A stretch of 51,703 nucleotides of DNA, from positions 1 through 51,703 of the forward strand of contig QHTB01000146.1 in NCBI GenBank assembly GCA_003220615.1, written 5' to 3'. The notes beneath the pieces are model-generated. The model was given only the letters and a program-made list of their open reading frames with translations, was not told the DNA's origin and did no database searches. This document shows positions 31,337-41,628 of this stretch, one piece after another (the first letter of the stretch is position 1; each line of letters opens with the position of its first letter). The DNA comes from Candidatus Rokuibacteriota bacterium (GTDB taxonomy: Bacteria > Methylomirabilota > Methylomirabilia > Rokubacteriales > CSP1-6). The position numbers were made by a program, and so were the translations under genes.

Positions 31337-32805
31337 ACGCCAGGTCGGCACCGGCCACGAAAAGCTACGAAACCGTCATCGGGCTGGAGGTCCACGCCCA
31401 GCTCCTCACGCGCTCGAAGATGTTCTGCGGCTGCCCGACGTCGTTCGGCGCGGCGCCCAACACGCAGACCTGCCCGGTGTGCCTCGGGATGCCCGGCGTC
31501 CTGCCCGTGATCAACCGGAGCGCGATCGAGTTCAGCGTGAAGACCGCGCTCGCGTTCGGCTGTCGCGTGAACCGCGCGTGCCGCTTCGCGCGCAAGCACT
31601 ACTACTACCCCGACATGCCGAAGAACTATCAGATCAGCCAGTACGAGGAGCCGCTGGCCGAGGAAGGCTGGCTGGAAATCGAAGTCGGAGGCGGCGTCAA
31701 GCGCATCGGGATCCAGCGCCTGCACCTGGAGGAGGACGTCGGCAAGCTCGTGCACGAGGGGACGCTGGAGACGGCGCACGCGAGCCTGGTCGACTACAAC
31801 CGCGCCGGCGTGCCGCTGATGGAGACGGTCTCGAAGCCCGAGCTGTGCTCGCCCGAGGAGGCCGCCGCCTATCTGCGCGCCTTCCGCGCCGTGCTCGTGT
31901 ACCTCGGAGTGTGCGACGGCAACATGGAGGAAGGCTCGCTCCGTTGCGACGCCAACATCTCACTGCGCGAGCGTGGCGCGAAAGAGCTTGGCACCAAGGT
32001 GGAGATCAAGAACCTGAACTCGTTCAGGAACGTCCAGCGGGCGCTCGAGTTCGAGGTGGAGCGGCAGGCCCGCGCGCTCGACGCCGGCGAGCGCATCGTG
32101 CAGGAGACGCGGTTGTGGGATGCCGACCGCGGCTACACGCGCTCGATGCGCTCGAAGGAGTACGCCCACGACTACCGTTACTTTCCCGAGCCCGATCTGG
32201 TGCCACTCGAGCTCGAGCCGAGCTTCATCGCCGAGATCCAGGCCAACTTGCCCGAGCTGCCGCGCGCCCGGCGCCAGCGCTTCGTGAGCCAGCACGGGCT
32301 GCCACCGTACGACGCCGACGTGCTGACGCAGAGCCGCGCGCTGGCCGAGTACTTCGAGGCGGCCGTGCGCGACTTTCCGAACGCCAAGGTCGTGTCGAAC
32401 TGGGTGATGTCCGAGCTCCTCCGCGTGCTGCCCGGCGACGACGAAGCGGCGATCCGAGCCACCAAACTCACACCGTTGCGCCTGGCCGGGCTGCTCACGC
32501 TCATCGACGACGGCACGATCAGCGGGAAGATCGCCAAGGACGTCTTCGAGAAGATGTTCCGCAGCGGTGACGACGCCGCGTCCATCGTGAAGCGTGAGGG
32601 CCTCACGCAGGTCGCCGACACTGGCGCGCTCGAGCGGATCGTGGACGACGTGCTCGCCGCCAATCCCCGGCCCGTCGACGATTTCAAAAAGGGACGAAGC
32701 GCCGCCAAAGGCGCGCTCGTCGGCCTCGTCATGAAGGCCACGCAGGGCAAGGCGAACCCCGGCCTCGTGAACTCCATCCTCGAGGAGAAGCTCTCGAAAG
32801 CCTGA
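31333..32805 (+). CDS. gatB: Asp/Glu-tRNA amidotransferase subunit B
   Basis: A 490-residue subunit that binds tRNA and activates the acyl group. It has the N-terminal GLEVHAQL block, a zinc-type set of cysteines ([18 protein letters not shown]), [16 protein letters not shown] and a C-terminal YqeY-like domain ending [15 protein letters not shown]. With gatC and gatA it forms a contiguous operon. Asparagine synthetase (46660-48561) is also encoded in the window, so amidation of Asp-tRNA may not be the sole route to Asn. Confidence 0.96.
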   Translation: MNARSAPATKSYETVIGLEVHAQLLTRSKMFCGCPTSFGAAPNTQTCPVCLGMPGVLPVINRSAIEFSVKTALAFGCRVNRACRFARKHYYYPDMPKNYQISQYEEPLAEEGWLEIEVGGGVKRIGIQRLHLEEDVGKLVHEGTLETAHASLVDYNRAGVPLMETVSKPELCSPEEAAAYLRAFRAVLVYLGVCDGNMEEGSLRCDANISLRERGAKELGTKVEIKNLNSFRNVQRALEFEVERQARALDAGERIVQETRLWDADRGYTRSMRSKEYAHDYRYFPEPDLVPLELEPSFIAEIQANLPELPRARRQRFVSQHGLPPYDADVLTQSRALAEYFEAAVRDFPNAKVVSNWVMSELLRVLPGDDEAAIRATKLTPLRLAGLLTLIDDGTISGKIAKDVFEKMFRSGDDAASIVKREGLTQVADTGALERIVDDVLAANPRPVDDFKKGRSAAKGALVGLVMKATQGKANPGLVNSILEEKLSKA

Positions 32806-32815
32806 CGCGGGCGGC

Positions 32816-32821
32816 TATAAT
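32816..32821 (+). promoter_or_regulatory. consensus -10 box for ftsEX
   Basis: TATAAT is a perfect -10 hexamer in the 30-base gap after gatB, 14 bases before the ftsE ATG. The -35 region is poor (TCGAAA). A start near 32828 gives a leader of about 8 bases with no clear ribosome site. Confidence 0.5.
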
Positions 32822-32835
32822 CGTCCCGTCCGCAA

Positions 32836-33507
32836 ATGATTGAGCTTCACCGGGTTTCTAAGATCTACGAAGTCGGTCCGGTGAAAGTGCCTGCCCTCAG
32901 CGACGTCACCTTCACCATCGACAAGGGGGAGTTCGTCGTCATCAATGGCCCGAGCGGCGCGGGCAAGACGACCCTGATGCGTTTGCTCTACCGCGAAGAA
33001 GAGCCGACCGACGGCGAGGTCATGGTCCTCGGTCAGCCGCTGGCCGAGCTGACACCCCGTGAAGTCTCCGCCTTCCGCCGGACCATCGGCGTCGTCTTCC
33101 AGGACGCCAAGCTGCTGCCGGGACGGACGGTGTACGAGAACATCGCCTTCGTGCTTCGGGTCACTGGTGTGCCCCGCCGAGAGATCACGGCGCGCGCCTT
33201 CGAAGCGCTCCGCGCCGTCGGCCTGTCAGCGCGCGCTCAGGCCTATCCCGCGCAGCTCAGCCAGGGCGAGGCGCAGCGCGCCGCACTCGCACGCGCGATC
33301 GTCCGCAAGCAAGCCTTGCTGATCGCCGACGAGCCGACGGGAAACCTCGACGATGGAATGGCGGCCGAGGTCGTCAGCGTCATCAAGGACATCTGGGCCG
33401 GAGGGACGACGGTGATCCTGGCCACGCACCAGTCGCGTCTGGCCGCGGCCATGCGCCGGCGGACGCTGGTGCTCGAGGGCGGGCGCCTGGTGAAGGACGA
33501 GGGCTAG
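32836..33507 (+). CDS. ftsE: cell division ATP-binding protein
   Basis: A 223-residue ABC ATPase that, with FtsX, drives envelope amidase activation at the septum. Walker A GPSGAGKTT (near 38-46), Walker B LLIADEPTGNLD and an H-loop in ATHQSRL are present. The signature is LSQGEAQR instead of LSGGEQQR, a modest change. The frame opens at ATG with no strong ribosome site. FtsX starts directly after its stop. Confidence 0.94.
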   Translation: MIELHRVSKIYEVGPVKVPALSDVTFTIDKGEFVVINGPSGAGKTTLMRLLYREEEPTDGEVMVLGQPLAELTPREVSAFRRTIGVVFQDAKLLPGRTVYENIAFVLRVTGVPRREITARAFEALRAVGLSARAQAYPAQLSQGEAQRAALARAIVRKQALLIADEPTGNLDDGMAAEVVSVIKDIWAGGTTVILATHQSRLAAAMRRRTLVLEGGRLVKDEG

Positions 33508-34392
33508 GTGCTCGGCTTCCTCCTCGGCGAGGCGCTGCGTGACCTGCGCCGGGCCGGACGCGTCGCCCTCACCGCGGTCGTTCTCATCACGCTCTCGCTC
33601 GTGGCCCTCGGTGGCTTCTGGCTGCTCTCGGCCAACCTCGGACGTGCCGTCTCTGAATGGAAGGATCGTGTTCGCGTCATCCTCTATCTCCGCCGCGAGC
33701 CCACATCGCTGGAGCAGGTCGTGCTGCTCGAGCGGGTGAAGGCGATCCCCAACGTCGCCGGCGCCCGTTACATCAGCAAGGCCGAGGCGCTGACGTCGCT
33801 CAAGCGCATGCTGGGCAAGGACGCGACGGTGGCCGACAACCTGCCGTCCAATCCGTTGCCGGCGTCGATCGAGGTCACGCCGACGTCGGGCGCGGCGACG
33901 CCCGACGGCGCTCGCGTGCTGATCACCCGACTCGGCACGCTGCCCGAGGTCGAGGAAGTGGAAGGCAGCGTCGAGTGGGTGGAGCGGCTGTCAGACTGGC
34001 AGCGGCTCCTCGTCTTGATCGGCCTCGGCCTCGGCGCCACGCTGGCGCTGGCGGCGATCCTGACGGTGACCACGGCTACCACGCTGGTGCTGCATGCCCG
34101 GCGCGACGAGACCGAGATCATGAGGCTGGTCGGCGCGCCAGAAGCCGCTATCCGGCTGCCTCTGCTGCTCCAGGGCCTCATCCAGGGACTGCTGGGAGCC
34201 ACGCTCGCGCTGCTCGCGCTCGTCGTGTTCTACCGGCTGGCAGCCCCGAAGCTCGAGCCGCTCATGAGCATCACGGTGGGATTGCCGACCCTCGAGTTCC
34301 TCCCGACCTCGGCCGTCCTGCGCCTGCTGGCCGCGGGCGCCGCGCTCGGGGCCTTCGGAGGCTGGCTGGCGCGCGGACGGAGCGCACCGTGA
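33508..34392 (+). CDS. ftsX: cell division protein, permease-like
   Basis: A 294-residue membrane protein with the FtsX layout: a TM near 22-42, a large extracytoplasmic domain (VILYLRREPTSLEQV to VEEVEGSVEWVERL) and three TM helices (about 168-290). FtsX couples the FtsE ATPase to a periplasmic hydrolase activator. The GTG start directly follows the ftsE stop, and its own stop overlaps envC by GTGA. Confidence 0.93.
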   Translation: MLGFLLGEALRDLRRAGRVALTAVVLITLSLVALGGFWLLSANLGRAVSEWKDRVRVILYLRREPTSLEQVVLLERVKAIPNVAGARYISKAEALTSLKRMLGKDATVADNLPSNPLPASIEVTPTSGAATPDGARVLITRLGTLPEVEEVEGSVEWVERLSDWQRLLVLIGLGLGATLALAAILTVTTATTLVLHARRDETEIMRLVGAPEAAIRLPLLLQGLIQGLLGATLALLALVVFYRLAAPKLEPLMSITVGLPTLEFLPTSAVLRLLAAGAALGAFGGWLARGRSAP

Positions 34393-35585
34393 AGGCTCGG
34401 GACCTCCTGGCGCTCGCCCTCATCCTCGTGACCAGCGCGCTGCCGGTCGGCGCCCAGCCCAAGCGCGACGACCCGGTGCAGGCCGAGCAGCGGAAGCTCC
34501 AGGAGACCCAGAACCAGCTCAAGCAGGAGCGGGAAAAGGCCGCCGAAGCCCGGCGCCGAGAGACGTCCTTGCTCGCGGAGATCGAGGACACGGAGCGCCG
34601 GCTTGCTCAGAAGCAACGCGACGTGGCGCGGCTCGACGACCGCATCAAACGGGCCCAGGCCGAGGTGGCGGCGCTTCGCGGCGACATCACCCGGCTCGAG
34701 AGCTATCGGTCTGAACAAGAAGAGTTTTTGGCCCGTCGGCTCCGTACGATTTACAAGATCCATGCCCAGGGCGCGGTGCTCCCTGTCATCCTCAGCGGAG
34801 AAAGCCCCGTTCAGCGGGCCGCAACGATCAAGCATCTCGGGAGTTTAGCGGCTCTGGACGCCAGGATGATTCAAGAGTATCGTGTAACCTCCGACAGGCT
34901 CGCGGATCGAAAAGAGCGGGAGGAAGCACGGCGGAACGAGCTCGCGAGCCTTCGGGCCGAGGCCAAGAAGGAGCAGGCCGAGGTCGACCGGGAGGCGGCT
35001 AAACGTAGACAGTTGCTTGCTAAAGTTCGCGACGAGCGGGCCTACCACGAACGGATGGTGGGCGAGCTCAGCGAGGCGGCGCGGCGGCTCGAAGCGTTCA
35101 TCCGGGATCTCCAGGCCAAGCAACGGAGGGTTGCAAAGGCACCACCGCCCACTGACGGCGCCCCGCCCCGAGTGGGATTCGGTACCCTCCGAGGTCGCTT
35201 GCCCTGGCCCACCGAGGGTCGGATCGTCGCGGCGTTCGGGCCGCAGGTGCACCCCCGCTTCGGAACGAAGACGTTCCGCAACGGGATCGACATCGAAGCG
35301 CAAGAGGGCACGGAGGTCAACGCGGTCTATGCCGGCAACGTGGTCTACACGGGATGGTTCAAGGGCTACGGGAACTTGATCATCCTCGACCACGGCAACG
35401 ACTACTTCACGCTCTACGCGCACATTGCCGATATCCTGGTTAAGGAAGCTGACGAGGTGCGCCAGGGCCACCGTATCGGGACCGTAGGCGACACGGGCTC
35501 CCTGACGGGACCGAGTCTCTATTTCGAAGTTCGCTATCAGAGCAAGCCGCAGGACCCGGCCGAGTGGCTGCGGCAGCGAGGCTAA
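34389..35585 (+). CDS. envC: EnvC-like murein hydrolase activator, degenerate M23/LytM
   Basis: A 398-residue periplasmic protein: signal peptide (1-22), two long coiled coils (about 30-105 and 165-255) and a C-terminal LytM domain. The LytM domain has lost metal ligands: FRNGIDI where active enzymes have HxGxD, and LYFEVR where they have HFEVR. It should be non-catalytic, as in E. coli EnvC, and activate amidases instead. It is directly coupled to ftsEX, its partner in E. coli. Some segments (34690-35040) are noticeably less GC-rich than neighbours. Confidence 0.9.
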   Translation: MKARDLLALALILVTSALPVGAQPKRDDPVQAEQRKLQETQNQLKQEREKAAEARRRETSLLAEIEDTERRLAQKQRDVARLDDRIKRAQAEVAALRGDITRLESYRSEQEEFLARRLRTIYKIHAQGAVLPVILSGESPVQRAATIKHLGSLAALDARMIQEYRVTSDRLADRKEREEARRNELASLRAEAKKEQAEVDREAAKRRQLLAKVRDERAYHERMVGELSEAARRLEAFIRDLQAKQRRVAKAPPPTDGAPPRVGFGTLRGRLPWPTEGRIVAAFGPQVHPRFGTKTFRNGIDIEAQEGTEVNAVYAGNVVYTGWFKGYGNLIILDHGNDYFTLYAHIADILVKEADEVRQGHRIGTVGDTGSLTGPSLYFEVRYQSKPQDPAEWLRQRG

Positions 35586-35598
35586 GCGGAGGAACCTC

Positions 35599-36855
35599 AT
35601 GAAGAAGGCGTTCGTGATCAGCTCACTGCTCGTGGTGCTCACCCTCTCACTCGGGGGCACCGTTGCTAGCAAGAGCACCGATGGTAGCCCGACCTACGAG
35701 CAGCTTCGGCTTTTCACGGAGGTGCTCTCGATCGTCCAGAACCAGTACGTGGACGAGATTCCTCCCAAGGACCTGATCTACAACGCCATCAAGGGCACGC
35801 TGCGCGGGCTCGATCCGCACTCGTCCTTCCTCGATCCGGAGAGCTACCGCGAGATGCAGGTGGAGACCTCCGGAAGCTTCGGCGGTCTCGGCATCGAGAT
35901 CACGCTGCGCGACGACGTGTTGACGGTCGTGGCGCCCATCGAGGGCACGCCCGCCCATCGGGCTGGCCTCCATCCCGCCGACCGGATCGTGAAGATCGAC
36001 GGCCTCGTGACCAAGGACATGCAGCTCTCCGACGCCGTGAAGCGCATGCGGGGCCGGCCGGGCAGCAAGGTCATCATCAGCGTCATCCGCGAGGGCTGGA
36101 CCGAGCCGAAGGACTTCGAGATCACGCGGGAGCAGATCCGCGTGCAATCGGTGCGGACGCACGACCTCGGCAACGGCATCGAGTACATCCGCCTGCGGCA
36201 GTTCCAGGAGCAGACGTCCCACGACGTCGACGCGGCCCTGGAGAAGTTCGCCAAGAACGGCATGAAGGCGCTCGTCCTCGACCTCCGCAACAACCCCGGT
36301 GGTCTCCTCACCTCGGCGGTCGAGGTGACTGAGAAGTTCGTGGAAGACGGCAAGCTCGTCGTTTACACCGAGGGCCGTGTCCGCAACCAGAACATGCGCT
36401 TCTCGGCGCACGCCAAGAAGGCGTACGCGAACCTGCCCATCGTCGTCCTCGTCAACCAGGGCAGCGCCTCGGCGTCCGAGATCGTGGCCGGTGCGCTCCA
36501 GGACTACGGCCGCGCGGTGGTGGTGGGTACGCAGTCGTTCGGGAAGGGCTCGGTCCAGACCATCATCCCGCTCTCCGATGGCTCCGGGCTCCGGCTGACG
36601 ACGGCCAAGTACTTCACGCCGAAGGGACGCTCCATCCACGGCAAGGGGATCACGCCCGACATCGTGGTCGAGGCGCCCAAGCCGCCGGCGGACCAGAAGC
36701 CGCAGCCGCCCTCGCTCGATCCGATGGAGGATCTCAAGAAGGACGTGCAGCTGCAGCGCGCGCTCGAGATCATCAAGGCGATGCGCGTGCTCGAGCACCG
36801 TTTCAATGGCAGCGCGCAGGCTCAGACGGCGCCTCAGGCCACGCAGGTTCGATAG
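35599..36855 (+). CDS. ctpA: carboxyl-terminal processing protease, S41 family
   Basis: A 418-residue secreted protease with an N-terminal signal or anchor. A PDZ domain follows (about 85-165, GGLGIEITLRDDVLTVV), then the S41 core with DLRNNPGG, the Ser in GSASASEIVAG near 288-294, and Lys in QSFGKGSVQ, giving the Ser-Lys dyad. The tail is proline- and glutamine-rich. ATG follows GGAGG. Its place directly after envC is common in bacteria, and CtpA enzymes often regulate peptidoglycan hydrolases. Confidence 0.94.
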   Translation: MKKAFVISSLLVVLTLSLGGTVASKSTDGSPTYEQLRLFTEVLSIVQNQYVDEIPPKDLIYNAIKGTLRGLDPHSSFLDPESYREMQVETSGSFGGLGIEITLRDDVLTVVAPIEGTPAHRAGLHPADRIVKIDGLVTKDMQLSDAVKRMRGRPGSKVIISVIREGWTEPKDFEITREQIRVQSVRTHDLGNGIEYIRLRQFQEQTSHDVDAALEKFAKNGMKALVLDLRNNPGGLLTSAVEVTEKFVEDGKLVVYTEGRVRNQNMRFSAHAKKAYANLPIVVLVNQGSASASEIVAGALQDYGRAVVVGTQSFGKGSVQTIIPLSDGSGLRLTTAKYFTPKGRSIHGKGITPDIVVEAPKPPADQKPQPPSLDPMEDLKKDVQLQRALEIIKAMRVLEHRFNGSAQAQTAPQATQVR

Positions 36856-36876
36856 CGCAGTCGCGCCGGGGGCAGG

Positions 36877-37881
36877 ATGATCGTCCTCGGCATTGAAAGC
36901 TCGTGTGACGAGACGGCGGCCGCGGTCCTCACCGACGGCCGCCGTATTGTTTCCAGCGTCGTGGCCTCTCAGGACGCGATTCACGCGCCCTACGGCGGCG
37001 TGGTTCCCGAGCTGGCCTCACGCCGGCACCTCGAGGTCATCACGCCCGTCATCGCCCAGGCCCTCCGCGACGCCGGTGTGACGCTGGCCGATCTCGACGG
37101 CATCGCCGTGACCCAGGGGCCGGGACTCGTGGGCTCGCTCCTGATCGGCTGCTCGGTGGCCAAGTCGCTCGCCTGGGTGCACAAGAAGCCGCTGGTCGGC
37201 GTGAACCATCTCGAGGGCCATATCTACGCCTCGTTCCTCACCGAGGATCCGCCCGAGCACCCGTTCCTGGCGCTGGTCGTCTCGGGTGGTCACACGGCGC
37301 TCTACCACGCGAAGCGACCACGCGAGTACGACCTCGTCGGGCAGACGCGCGACGACGCCGCCGGCGAGGCGTTCGACAAGGTGGCGAAGCTCCTGGGGCT
37401 CGGATTTCCCGGCGGCCCGATCATCCAAAAAACGGCCGAGCGCGGCGATCCCCGCTCGATCGCGTTTCCGCTCGCCCACATCACCGACGGCGCCCACGAC
37501 TTCTCGTTCAGCGGCATCAAGACGTCGGTCTCGCTCTACGTGAAGGGTCACCGGCCACTCTCGGAGGCTCAGGTGGCCGACGTGGCGGCGTCGTTCCAGG
37601 CGGCCGTCGTGAAAATGCTGGTGCGCCGCACGCTCCGCGCCGCCCTCCACCTGGGGACGAAGCGCGTGGTCCTCACCGGCGGCGTCGCCGCCAACGGCCC
37701 GCTCCGCGCCGCGCTCGCCGCCGAGGCCGAGGAGCACGGCGTCCGCCTGCACATCCCGCCGCCTCGCCTCTGCACCGACAACGCGGCAATGATCGCCGCG
37801 GCCGGGACGGAGCGGCTGCGGGCCGGGGAGCGCGCGCCGCTCGGCATGAACGCGATCCCCGATCTGACCCTGGCGGCATGA
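36877..37881 (+). CDS. tsaD: tRNA N6-threonylcarbamoyladenosine transferase
   Basis: A 334-residue protein for the last step of t6A37 modification of ANN-decoding tRNAs. It has VLGIESSCDETAAAVL, the metal-binding VNHLEGHIYA motif, VVSGGHTALY and the C-terminal LCTDNAAMIAAAG block. Length is normal. The stop overlaps the next gene by ATGA. Partner genes (tsaB, tsaC, tsaE) are not in this window. Confidence 0.95.
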   Translation: MIVLGIESSCDETAAAVLTDGRRIVSSVVASQDAIHAPYGGVVPELASRRHLEVITPVIAQALRDAGVTLADLDGIAVTQGPGLVGSLLIGCSVAKSLAWVHKKPLVGVNHLEGHIYASFLTEDPPEHPFLALVVSGGHTALYHAKRPREYDLVGQTRDDAAGEAFDKVAKLLGLGFPGGPIIQKTAERGDPRSIAFPLAHITDGAHDFSFSGIKTSVSLYVKGHRPLSEAQVADVAASFQAAVVKMLVRRTLRAALHLGTKRVVLTGGVAANGPLRAALAAEAEEHGVRLHIPPPRLCTDNAAMIAAAGTERLRAGERAPLGMNAIPDLTLAA

Positions 37882-38953
37882 ATTTCGAGTCGGTGCTCGC
37901 CGGCCTTCCCGACGCCGTCATCGCCGTGGACGGCGCGCTCCACGTGGTCTTCTGGAACGCCGCGGCGGAAGAGCTCACGGGGCGCTCCGCCCGGCGGGCC
38001 CAGGGCCGCGTCTTGAAGGAGATCCTGCCCACGGGCTCGTCGCTCGTTCGACGGCTCACCGAGACGCTGGCCACCGGCGAGCATCGCTCAGAGGCGGACG
38101 GCGTGCTCGAGACCGTCGACAGCCGCACCGTGCCGGTGAGCATCGTGACCGCGCCGCTCTTCGCCCGGGACGGCACCGTGGAAGCCGCCGTCGGCGTCGT
38201 GCGCGACGTCTCGCGGATTCGCCAGCTCGAGGACGAAGTGCGGCGCGGCGAGACGCTGGCCGCCGCCGGACGCATGGCCGTCGGCGTCGCCCACGAGATC
38301 CGGAATCCCCTCGGCGCCATTCGCGGGGCGGTCCAGCTCCTCGCGCGCGAGCTGGGCGACGACCCGAGATGGCGCGAGTACACCGACGTGCTGACCAAGG
38401 AAGTGGATCGCGTCAACCGGATCATCGAATCGCTGCTCGACCTCGGCCGGCCGGTGCAGCTCCGCCGCGCGCCGCTGAACCTGCACCAGCTCTTCGAGCG
38501 CGTGGCGCTCCTGCACGAGGGGACCGCGCGCGCGCGTGGCATCAGCTTCGTCCGGCGGTATGATCCAAGTCTGCCGCCGATCCTGGGCGACGAGGATCGG
38601 CTGCTCCAGCTCTTCCACAATCTCGTGGCCAACGCGATGGACGCGATGAAGCAAGGCGGACGGTTGACGCTGGCCACACGGGTGAGCATGAACGCGCTCT
38701 ACGGCAAGATGGACGTCGGCACCGGCCAGCGCTCGATGGTGGAGGCCCAGGTGGCCGACGAGGGTACCGGCATCCCGGCCGACGTCCGGGCCAAGATCTT
38801 CGATCCGTTCTTCACGACCAAGGAGCGCGGCCTCGGTCTCGGCCTGGCCCTCTGCCATCGCATCGTCGAGGAGCACCAGGGCGCGATCCAGGTCGAGAGT
38901 GCCGAAGGCCGCGGCACCGCCGTGACCTGCTTCCTGCCCATCGCCCGCGCCTG

Positions 38954-38954
<1 letters not shown>
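37878..38954 (+). CDS. PAS-domain sensor histidine kinase, NtrB-like
   Basis: A 358-residue soluble kinase. An N-terminal PAS domain (about 5-115, LPDAVIAVDGALHVVFWN) is followed by the HisKA box with His139 in AHEIRNPLG and by an ATPase domain (DEDRLLQLFHNLVANAMDAM, DEGTGIPADV, GLGLGLAL). No TM helices are seen, as in NtrB. The next gene is a sigma54-type regulator, overlapping by one base (TGATG), so they are partners. The signal is unknown; nitrogen status is a guess from the family. Confidence 0.9.
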
Positions 38955-40387
<1,433 letters not shown>

Positions 40388-40390
40388 TCG

Positions 40391-40410
40391 CCGGCGCCGG
40401 GTTGCGCCGG
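40391..40410 (+). other. GC hairpin after the NtrC-like gene
   Basis: CCGGCGC (40391-40397) and GCGCCGG (40404-40410) pair perfectly around CGGGTT. No T-tract follows, so it is not a classical terminator. It may end or stabilise the regulator transcript. Confidence 0.35.
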
Positions 40411-40458
40411 TCCCCCGCGTGTGCCAGGATTCCGCGCGCACGCAAAGGGGGATCACCT

Positions 40459-41628
40459 ATGAAGCTCGTCACCGTGCTCCTCACGCTCCTCGTCGCCCTG
40501 TCGATCTCGGTCGCACCTGCGCTTGCCGCCGAGCTCATGATCGTCGGCAACGACGAGAAGGTCGGCTGGGACGATGCCAAGCCGGTCTTCTCGCCGCCGG
40601 GCAAGGACACCATCTCGATCATCGACATCGGCAGCGACCCCCTGGCGCCGCGGGTGATCGCGAACCTTCAGCTCATGAACTCGATCTTCGGCCCGCCCGT
40701 GAACCTGGCCATCACGCCCGACGAGCGGCTCGCGATCGTGGCGAACTCGATGACGTGGGTGCAGGAGGGCAGCGGCTGGAAGCCGACGCCCGACAACAAG
40801 CTCTACGTGATCGACCTCAAGGCCAGCCCGCCGAAGCACATCGGCACCGTCGAGATCGGCAAGCAGCCCTCGGGGCTCTCCATCAACTCACGCGGCGACC
40901 TCGCGCTGGTGGCCAACCGCGCCGATAACTCGATCAGCGTGCTGTCGATTGCGGGCAACGAGGTGAAGCTGATCGACACCGTGCCGATGGGCGAGCAGGT
41001 GGCGCACATCGTCTTCACGCCCGACGGCAAGCGCGCGCTGGCCGTGAAGTTTCCCGGCCACAAGATCGCCGTGCTCGACGTGAGCGGCCCCAAGGTCACC
41101 TACTCGAAGTACGACATGCCGGTCGGGCAGTGGCCGTACAACATCGACGTCAGTCCCAACGGCAAGCTGGCGATCACCGCCGACAACGACAACGGCGGCT
41201 CGTCCGACGGTCACGTCGACACCGTCAGCATCATCGACCTCGAGGCCACTCCGCCGCGCGTCATCGACCGGGTCGTCGTCGGCGACGCGCCCGAGGGCTT
41301 CGCCATCAGCCCGACCGGCGAGATCGCGGTGGCCATCCTGCTCAACGGGTCGGCCGGCGTGCCGAAGAACGCGTGGTTCGCGAACAAGAACGGCAAGGTG
41401 GTCGTGCTCCGGATCGACGGGAAGAAGGTGACCAGGACCCAGGAGATCGAGGTGGGCGGCCTGCCCGAGGGCGTGGTTTTCAGCGCCGACGGACGCTACA
41501 TCTGCGTCGGCAACTACACGACGCGCGACCTCTCCATCCTGAAGGTGGAGAACGGGACGGTGACCGACACCGGCAAGCGCGTGGCCTTGCCCGGCTCGCC
41601 GGCCTCGATGCGGGGACGCGCGCGATGA
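40459..41628 (+). CDS. secreted YVTN-type beta-propeller protein
   Basis: A 389-residue protein with a signal peptide (1-24, ending ALAA). About six to seven beta-propeller blades follow, with repeated ITPDERLAIVANS, INSRGDLALVANRADNSISV and FTPDGKRALAVKF-like units (the YncE or lactonase-like kind). No catalytic residues can be named. ATG at 40459 follows AAAGGGGG. The stop overlaps the next gene (ATGA), coupling it to an extracytoplasmic solute-binding protein. Confidence 0.82.
   Translation: MKLVTVLLTLLVALSISVAPALAAELMIVGNDEKVGWDDAKPVFSPPGKDTISIIDIGSDPLAPRVIANLQLMNSIFGPPVNLAITPDERLAIVANSMTWVQEGSGWKPTPDNKLYVIDLKASPPKHIGTVEIGKQPSGLSINSRGDLALVANRADNSISVLSIAGNEVKLIDTVPMGEQVAHIVFTPDGKRALAVKFPGHKIAVLDVSGPKVTYSKYDMPVGQWPYNIDVSPNGKLAITADNDNGGSSDGHVDTVSIIDLEATPPRVIDRVVVGDAPEGFAISPTGEIAVAILLNGSAGVPKNAWFANKNGKVVVLRIDGKKVTRTQEIEVGGLPEGVVFSADGRYICVGNYTTRDLSILKVENGTVTDTGKRVALPGSPASMRGRAR

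Noticed and set aside
40388..40458. Sigma54 promoter for the propeller operon
   Set aside because: An NtrC-like gene precedes it, but no GG-N10-GC element with proper -24/-12 context is visible in the 71-base gap.
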